Origin: Bog-159 sp049511415
GTDB taxonomy: Bacteria; Acidobacteriota; Terriglobia; Bryobacterales; Bryobacteraceae
Assembly: GCA_049511415.1 (NCBI GenBank)
Contig: JBEKYC010000014.1
Coordinates: 62,001 to 126,000 of the forward strand
Direction of reading: 5' to 3'
DNA: 64,000 nt
A program made the translations under genes and the position numbers. The notes beneath the pieces were generated by a model. The model worked only from the letters and a program-made list of their open reading frames with translations. It did no database searches and had not been told where the DNA came from. Shown piece by piece: positions 62,258 to 64,000 of the stretch (the stretch's first letter is position 1; each line of letters starts with the position of its first letter).

Positions 62258-63694
62258 CTATTGCAGCTTTTCGATGGCCTGCTGGATGCGCGCGAGGCTG
62301 GTTTCGCCGCCGAGCACGGCGAGCGTCGAAAACAGCGGCGGCGCGTTTTTGCGGCCGCACACGGCCACGCGAATGGGCTGAAACATCTGACCGGCTTTGA
62401 TGCCTAGAGATCCGGCGGCAGCGCGCAGGGCGGCTTCGAGCGCATCGTGGCTGAACTCCGTTTGGGCGAGCACTTCGCGGGCGCGCTCGAGGGCGGCGAG
62501 CGCCATGGCGGCGTCTCCCTTTTGCGGGATCAGTTCGGCGGGATCATACGGGGCAAGTTCGGAGTTGAAGAAGAAATCGCCCACGGATAGCACGTCGCGC
62601 AGTAATTTGATGCGCTCCTGTATGAGCGGCGTAATTTCGAGCATGCGGTCGCGATCGATCTGGAAGCCGGCGGCTTGGACGACGGGCAGCAGTTGATCGG
62701 TCAAGTCGTCCACAGACAGCGTGCGAATGTGCTCTCCATTCAGCCAGAGCGCCTTGGGATCGATGGGAAGTTCTTCCGTGAAATTGATGACTGCGTTGCT
62801 GCGGTTGATGCCTTCGAAGGTGAAGGCGTCGATTAATTCCTGGCGGCTCATGCGGTCGCGATCGTCCTTGGGGGACCAGCCGAGCAGGCAGAGGAAGTTC
62901 ACGAAGGCCTGCGGCAGGAAGCCGTAATCGCGGTAAGTGGTGACGCTGACGACGGGGCCGTGGTGGCGTTTCGAAAGCTTGGCGCCATCCGGAGCGATCA
63001 GCAGGGGCAGATGCGCGAACTGCGGCGGCGTGGCTCCGGCAGCTTCGAGAATGAGCACGTGCTTGAAGGTGTTGGTGAGATGGTCCTGGCCGCGGATGAT
63101 GTGGCTGATGCGCAAGTCGGCATCGTCGGCGCAGGAGGCCAGGTGGTAAGTCGGCGCGCCATTGCTGCGCAACAAGGCGAAGTCTTCGATGTCGGCGGTG
63201 GACTTAGCTTGTTCGCCATAGACGGCGTCGCGAAAAGATACATTCGCGACGTGTTCGCGGGGGACGCGGAAGCGCAGGACGAACGGTTCACCGGCGGCGG
63301 CGCGGCGATCGCTTTCGGCGGCGGAGAGCTCGCGCATGCCGGGATTGAAGAGCCAGCCGCCTTCACCGCGGGCGGGATCGGAGGTTTCGCTCTGCGCGGG
63401 CGTGAAATCGCGGTAGGCGAGGCCTTTTTGGAAGATGGCTTGGGCGATTTCTTGATGCACGGCCAGGCGTTCGGACTGGCGGTATTGCTCGTCCCAGCCG
63501 AGATCGAGCCAGCGCAGGCCATCGAAGATGGAATCGAGCGAGGCTTGGGTATTGCGCTCGACGTCGGTGTCGTCGATGCGCAGGATCATACTGCCGCCGT
63601 TGTGCCGGGCGTACAGCCAGTTAAAGATGAAAGTGCGCGCGCTCCCGATGTGGAGAAAACCGGTGGGAGAGGGCGCGAAGCGGACTCGCAGCAT
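62258..63694 (-). CDS. gltX: Glutamyl-tRNA synthetase
   Basis: 478 residues. The N-terminus MLRVRFAPSPTGFLHIGSARTFIFNWLYAR has the HIGH-like motif, followed by LRIDDTDVERN and the KMSKS-like LSKRHH. The C-terminal anticodon-binding helices are intact (SVGDFFFNSELAPYDP). It charges tRNA-Glu. The ATG at 63694 is right before the conserved RFAPSPTG block; the upstream in-frame ATG at 63769 gives a non-homologous extension. Together with glnS it forms a likely two- or three-gene transcript on the minus strand. Confidence 0.96.
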   Translation of the reverse strand: MLRVRFAPSPTGFLHIGSARTFIFNWLYARHNGGSMILRIDDTDVERNTQASLDSIFDGLRWLDLGWDEQYRQSERLAVHQEIAQAIFQKGLAYRDFTPAQSETSDPARGEGGWLFNPGMRELSAAESDRRAAAGEPFVLRFRVPREHVANVSFRDAVYGEQAKSTADIEDFALLRSNGAPTYHLASCADDADLRISHIIRGQDHLTNTFKHVLILEAAGATPPQFAHLPLLIAPDGAKLSKRHHGPVVSVTTYRDYGFLPQAFVNFLCLLGWSPKDDRDRMSRQELIDAFTFEGINRSNAVINFTEELPIDPKALWLNGEHIRTLSVDDLTDQLLPVVQAAGFQIDRDRMLEITPLIQERIKLLRDVLSVGDFFFNSELAPYDPAELIPQKGDAAMALAALERAREVLAQTEFSHDALEAALRAAAGSLGIKAGQMFQPIRVAVCGRKNAPPLFSTLAVLGGETSLARIQQAIEKLQ

Positions 63695-63859
63695 CCAAAC
63701 CCCAGTATAACAAGCGGTCCGCGCGCCACGCGTTCCCGGCTGTCCCAACAGCGGGACGGCTAATCCCACCGCCGCACAATCGACCGCTCCATCCCGTTGA
63801 ATTCTGGCTTCGGGGCGCGGTATCCGGCTTGCTCAGTGGTCGCGCGGAGGTGGTGTCTG

Positions 63860-64000
63860 ATGGCCAAGCTGCAAAGGGTGCGGGAGACTCCGTCGGGTCC
63901 GCTGACGCCGGACTATGTGGAGCGGAAAGCCAAGGAAGGCTGGAAGTTGACGGCGGTCGAATGGGAGCGGGAGGTGGAGGATCCGTTAGGCACATTGACG
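63860..64000 (+). CDS. Start of an unidentified gene, cut by the window edge
   Basis: An open frame from ATG with GGAGG nine bases upstream. The 47 visible residues begin MAKLQRVRETPSGPLTPDYVERKAKEGW and continue with charged sequence (VEWEREVED). No signal peptide or membrane segment is seen. I do not recognise a family from this fragment. It diverges from gltX. Confidence 0.5.
   Translation, partial: MAKLQRVRETPSGPLTPDYVERKAKEGWKLTAVEWEREVEDPLGTLT

Noticed and set aside
1..64000. tRNA, rRNA, IS element, prophage or defence island
   Set aside because: None was recognised; gaps are short, and the HNH and YhcG genes stand without phage or restriction partners.

Overview
The window reads as one contiguous stretch of a GC-rich chromosome from an acidobacterium, most likely of the Bryobacterales / Candidatus Solibacter type. 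The main clue is a large secreted protein (44622-47219) ending in a TIGR03437-type C-terminal region, a domain best known from Solibacter. Supporting clues are paired PilZ proteins, remnants of a WD40-fused Ser/Thr kinase, a PASTA-bearing division penicillin-binding protein and many secreted beta-rich proteins. This is inference from gene content; no rRNA or tRNA gene was seen that could confirm it.

Left third (1-25 kb): mostly unlinked accessory and housekeeping genes on both strands. In order they are a collagen-like modular surface protein, a GH2 glycosidase, an HNH nuclease, a PilZ protein, a PHP-type hydrolase behind a perfect 11-bp inverted repeat, an OlsF-like two-domain acyltransferase, a small secreted duplicated-domain protein, an AlkZ-like protein, a parvulin foldase, an APC permease with a 52-residue basic protein gene upstream, the PcrA helicase, a GT-C membrane protein and a DUF1016/YhcG-type PDDEXK nuclease with two in-frame palindromes. 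Then come a D-aminoacylase-like hydrolase, a GT28 enzyme, a PAP2 phosphatase, a TPR-like protein, a VOC protein and an MFS transporter. From 23.65 to 24.56 kb lies a decayed locus with the remains of a methyltransferase and a Ser/Thr kinase. A second PilZ gene follows.

Centre (25.3-41.4 kb): a complete-looking division and cell wall cluster in the order mraZ-rsmH-ftsL-ftsI(PASTA)-murE-murF-mraY-murD-ftsW-murG-murC-ftsQ-ftsA-ftsZ, all on the plus strand with overlapping or nearly touching genes. It has no murB or ddl. A row of four GTGG-type MraZ boxes overlaps the mraZ start, and a good sigma70-type promoter sits before murC. Together these genes make the UDP-muramyl-pentapeptide precursor, flip or polymerise it at the septum, and assemble the FtsZ ring.

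Right third (41.4-64 kb): a WD40-like secreted protein, a lipoprotein, an NtrC-type activator with a degenerate receiver domain, the TIGR03437 protein and a seven-haem cytochrome. Divergent from the cytochrome is a full System I cytochrome c maturation operon (ccmE, F, H, a CcmI-like zinc-ribbon protein, a carboxypeptidase-regulatory-like membrane protein, ccmA, B, C, D). CcmE is of the cysteine type. The start of the regulatory-like gene is made of a palindromic repeat that supplies part of its signal peptide. Then follow a Tat-exported mannonate-dehydratase-like enolase, a PQQ dehydrogenase with two N-terminal haem sites, a NodU/CmcH-type carbamoyltransferase overlapping glnS, gltX, and the start of an unidentified gene at the right edge.

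No CRISPR array, IS element or prophage was found. The observations most worth following up are the in-frame palindromes in the YhcG gene, the repeat-derived signal peptide and the unexplained proteins inside the ccm operon, the Asp-to-Glu receiver of the NtrC protein, and the kinase/methyltransferase graveyard.
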